DNA of 42,044 bases from Candidatus Melainabacteria bacterium RIFCSPHIGHO2_02_FULL_34_12 (GTDB taxonomy: Bacteria; Cyanobacteriota; Vampirovibrionia; 2-02-FULL-35-15): NCBI GenBank assembly GCA_001784555.1, contig MFRM01000009.1:28350-70393 (forward strand). The letters run 5' to 3'. Positions within the stretch are counted from its first letter, which is position 1. Every line of letters begins with the position of its first letter. The notes under the pieces were generated by a model. It saw only the letters and a list, made by a program, of their open reading frames with translations, was not told the origin of the DNA and ran no database searches. Positions 39,869 to 42,044 of this stretch are shown here, in pieces. Both the position numbers and the translations under genes were made by a program.

Positions 39869-42044
39869 CTAATTTGATGAACAAGGTACCAATTTCCCTA
39901 TCTTTTTTCCATAGAATTCTGTAAACCAAATATTTCCATCTGGTCCTGTAGTAACATCGGCTGGACCACTGCCAGATTGACCAATACCAGTTGTTGGAGT
40001 AGTAAACTCAGTGATTACTCCACTAGGTGTAATCCTCGCTATTTTATTTTCACCAAATTCTGCAAACCAAATATTACCATCTGGTCCTGTGGTAAGCCCA
40101 CTCGGATAACTGCGATTTGTTGGTATATTAAACTCAGTGATTACACCACTGGGTGTAATTTTCCCTATTCTATTTGCAGTATTTTCTGCAAACCAAACAT
40201 TTCCATCTGGTCCAGTAGTAATACTCCATGGATAGCTATTTAAAGTTGGAACATTGTACTCAGTGACAACACCGTTTGGTGTCATTTTTCCTATTTTGTT
40301 TTCATTTAGTTCAGTAAACCAAAGATTCCCATCTGCTCCTGTAGTAAGACCCCATGGATGACCTGGAGTATTGAACACAGTGACAACACCACTGGGTGTA
40401 ATTTTCCCTATTTTATTTCCATATTTTTCTGCAAACCAAATATTCCCATCTGGACCTTTGGTAATAGCCCATAGACCACTATAACCTGTTGGAGTAGTGA
40501 ACTCAGTGATTACACCACTGGGTGTAATTTTCCCTATTTTATTGCTACCCTCTTTTGTAAACCAAAGATTTCCATCTGGTCCACTAACAATGTCAGATGG
40601 GCTACCAATATCATTCGGAAAACCAAAAGCATCTGTTGGAAAATAGAACCCAGTAATCACACCACTGGGTGTAATTTTTCCTATTAGATGTTCATTAGGT
40701 TCTGTAAACCAAAGATTACCATCTGGTCCTGTAGTAATACTCCCTGGATTCATTTGAAGTGGGAATTCAGTAATAGTAACATTAGTACAACCCCCTCCTG
40801 ATGTAGATGAAGTTGAACCAGAAGAAGAACTGCTGGAACTTGATGATGAACTACTCGATGTATTAGGACAATTGCAAACACAATTTACAGGATTTTGTGT
40901 GCAACCACTTCCACAAGCTTGGGGACAACTACTACTAACAGTAATTAAATTACTGCAGGATTCTCTATTATCAGAAAAGCATGCTTTTACATTTGTGCCA
41001 GGATTTATTCCATTCTCAAATAATGAAATGTTTGATAACCCGCTTCCCTGAATGGGCTGAGTATTTAAGAGAGTATTATTTTCAGATTTAAGAGCTATCC
41101 ACGTTGACGGCGGATCATAACTAATGTCTACCTTATCTCCGGTTATTTTTACATGGTGTAAATTAATTTTATCAACTACCACAAAGTTGCTGCATGATGT
41201 CGGTGAATTTGGATTACATAACTGAACGATGCTTTTGTTATTTAATGTACCGGTCAGATAAGAAATTGGAATTGTTATTGGTCCGTTTTGACAGAAGTGG
41301 TCATTTGAATGCAAATAGGCACCGTTTATATCTTTTAGTTTTACACAGTATGGACCATCTTTTGTATAATCCACGGTAATATTACTTCCATTTAAAGTAA
41401 CACTTTTAAGAACTATGGGACCGTTTAATTGAGTGCAAACTCCGTTTGTGCAGGTATTGCATGATCTGTATTCAAATGAATGATCAGAAGTGGTTGTATT
41501 AAAACAATAACCTTCTTTAATGTTGCACGTTGAACCCTCACAGGATTCAGCATCTGAGTAATAGCCATTGGTTTGAAGAACAGAGCAGCTGTCTTTGTTA
41601 AAATCTCTTTGTCCGTTTGCAGAGATATCAAGGTAACCAAATCTATTATATATTTTGCCCCCGTCAGTATCTCTGCATGCTTTAACAACTGGATCTCTTT
41701 TAAATCCTCTTACGCATATTGTATTGTAATAAGCATCTATTTTGCTCTGGATATCTTCTTTGTCAAGAGCTAATCCATATAAACGGAGATTATTCTGTAA
41801 TTGCTGCTCGAACCAGAAATATTTATTTGTAAAATCACCATTTATGTATGTAGTAGCATTTCCCTGAAATGTTTCAAGTTCTTCTATAGTAGGAAATCTC
41901 CAGTCATCAAATCCGTCAGAAGTTAAATCAGAACAATATTTTTTTGCATTAAACAAATTATTTACTTCTGTAGAAGGAAAACTCCATATATAACCTTCAG
42001 TTATATTTTCACAGCCACCACTTCCGTTTCTGTAACTATTATCC
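39869..42044 (-). CDS. Extracellular DUF1566 / Ser-linker / seven-bladed Vgb-like propeller protein (5' end outside window)
   Basis: The frame stays open to the right edge, so the N-terminus is missing. The first visible part is a DUF1566 (Lcl C-terminal) domain: GYIWSFPST...AKKYCSDL and GFDDWRFPTIEELETF. A Cys-rich stretch follows, then all-beta segments (LHHVKITGDKVDISYDPPS), a CPQACGSGC...CVCNC motif and a linker of more than a dozen Ser with Gly and Thr. The C-terminus has seven repeats of about 40 residues of the virginiamycin-B-lyase kind (GPDGNLWFTE, then NKIGKITPSGVITEF), encoded at about 39880-40770. Seven copies equal the blade number of Vgb. It is probably a cell-surface or secreted binding protein rather than an antibiotic lyase. 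Confidence 0.85.
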   Translation of the reverse strand, partial: DNSYRNGSGGCENITEGYIWSFPSTEVNNLFNAKKYCSDLTSDGFDDWRFPTIEELETFQGNATTYINGDFTNKYFWFEQQLQNNLRLYGLALDKEDIQSKIDAYYNTICVRGFKRDPVVKACRDTDGGKIYNRFGYLDISANGQRDFNKDSCSVLQTNGYYSDAESCEGSTCNIKEGYCFNTTTSDHSFEYRSCNTCTNGVCTQLNGPIVLKSVTLNGSNITVDYTKDGPYCVKLKDINGAYLHSNDHFCQNGPITIPISYLTGTLNNKSIVQLCNPNSPTSCSNFVVVDKINLHHVKITGDKVDISYDPPSTWIALKSENNTLLNTQPIQGSGLSNISLFENGINPGTNVKACFSDNRESCSNLITVSSSCPQACGSGCTQNPVNCVCNCPNTSSSSSSSSSSSSSGSTSSTSGGGCTNVTITEFPLQMNPGSITTGPDGNLWFTEPNEHLIGKITPSGVITGFYFPTDAFGFPNDIGSPSDIVSGPDGNLWFTKEGSNKIGKITPSGVITEFTTPTGYSGLWAITKGPDGNIWFAEKYGNKIGKITPSGVVTVFNTPGHPWGLTTGADGNLWFTELNENKIGKMTPNGVVTEYNVPTLNSYPWSITTGPDGNVWFAENTANRIGKITPSGVITEFNIPTNRSYPSGLTTGPDGNIWFAEFGENKIARITPSGVITEFTTPTTGIGQSGSGPADVTTGPDGNIWFTEFYGKKIGKLVPCSSN

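Noticed and set aside
39869-40770. Streptogramin (virginiamycin B) resistance gene
   Set aside because: The similarity is limited to the propeller repeat; the architecture with a DUF1566 domain, Ser linker and multiple Cys motifs points to a surface protein.

Overview
The window is an AT-rich bacterial chromosome segment carrying 31 protein-coding loci I can support (one frameshifted, one cut by the right edge) and two tRNA genes. It probably comes from a non-photosynthetic relative of Cyanobacteria (Vampirovibrionia/'Melainabacteria' type). That placement rests mainly on a secreted SLH-plus-coiled-coil protein of the cyanobacterial porin kind (4670-5314), with supporting hints from several lineage-specific secreted proteins. 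It is an inference: there is no rRNA or universal marker protein here.

Left part (1-12.8 kb): a long-chain acyl-CoA ligase, a CAP-like secreted protein, ribD, the SLH protein, a CpdA-like phosphodiesterase, then feoB (minus strand) with a small zinc-ribbon gene behind it. A plus-strand run follows: rhodanese, fumarylacetoacetase-family hydrolase, homogentisate dioxygenase and a short 4-hydroxyphenylpyruvate-dioxygenase-like protein. This is most of an O2-dependent tyrosine degradation route. Convergent to it is a haem-oxygenase-like di-iron protein.

Middle (12.8-25.7 kb): a MITE-like repeat, a solitary N6-adenine DNA methyltransferase, an AI-2E-family permease, a frameshifted dinD, and a tightly packed minus-strand operon arsR-hyfB-hyfC-hyfE-hyfF-hyfG-hyfI. 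The operon encodes a group-4 [NiFe]-hydrogenase-like, ion-pumping membrane complex. Its large subunit keeps both CxxC pairs for the NiFe site, but the small subunit has lost three of the four cysteines expected to hold the proximal [4Fe-4S] cluster, and no ferredoxin-like subunit is encoded in the operon. A 34-bp perfect palindrome sits next to the arsR start codon. Upstream lie an initiator tRNA and a separate feoA.

Right part (25.7-42 kb): a response-regulator receiver protein, a calpain-like secreted or membrane protein, the second MITE copy (inverted, one mismatch), tRNA-Met, two uncharacterised proteins, an IorA-like 2-oxoacid:ferredoxin oxidoreductase without its ferredoxin domain, phhB, a 59-residue bacterial histone, a patatin-like protein, a FadN-like beta-oxidation enzyme, a cysteine-rich secreted protein, an HTTM membrane protein, and a DUF1566 / Ser-linker / seven-bladed Vgb-type propeller protein running off the right edge.

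Metabolically the window suggests fatty-acid and aromatic amino-acid breakdown, ferrous iron uptake and a divergent energy-converting membrane complex. The most notable items are the electron-transfer-depleted hydrogenase-like complex with its regulator, the histone, the paired MITEs, and a palindromic repeat that supplies the 3' ends of two convergent genes.
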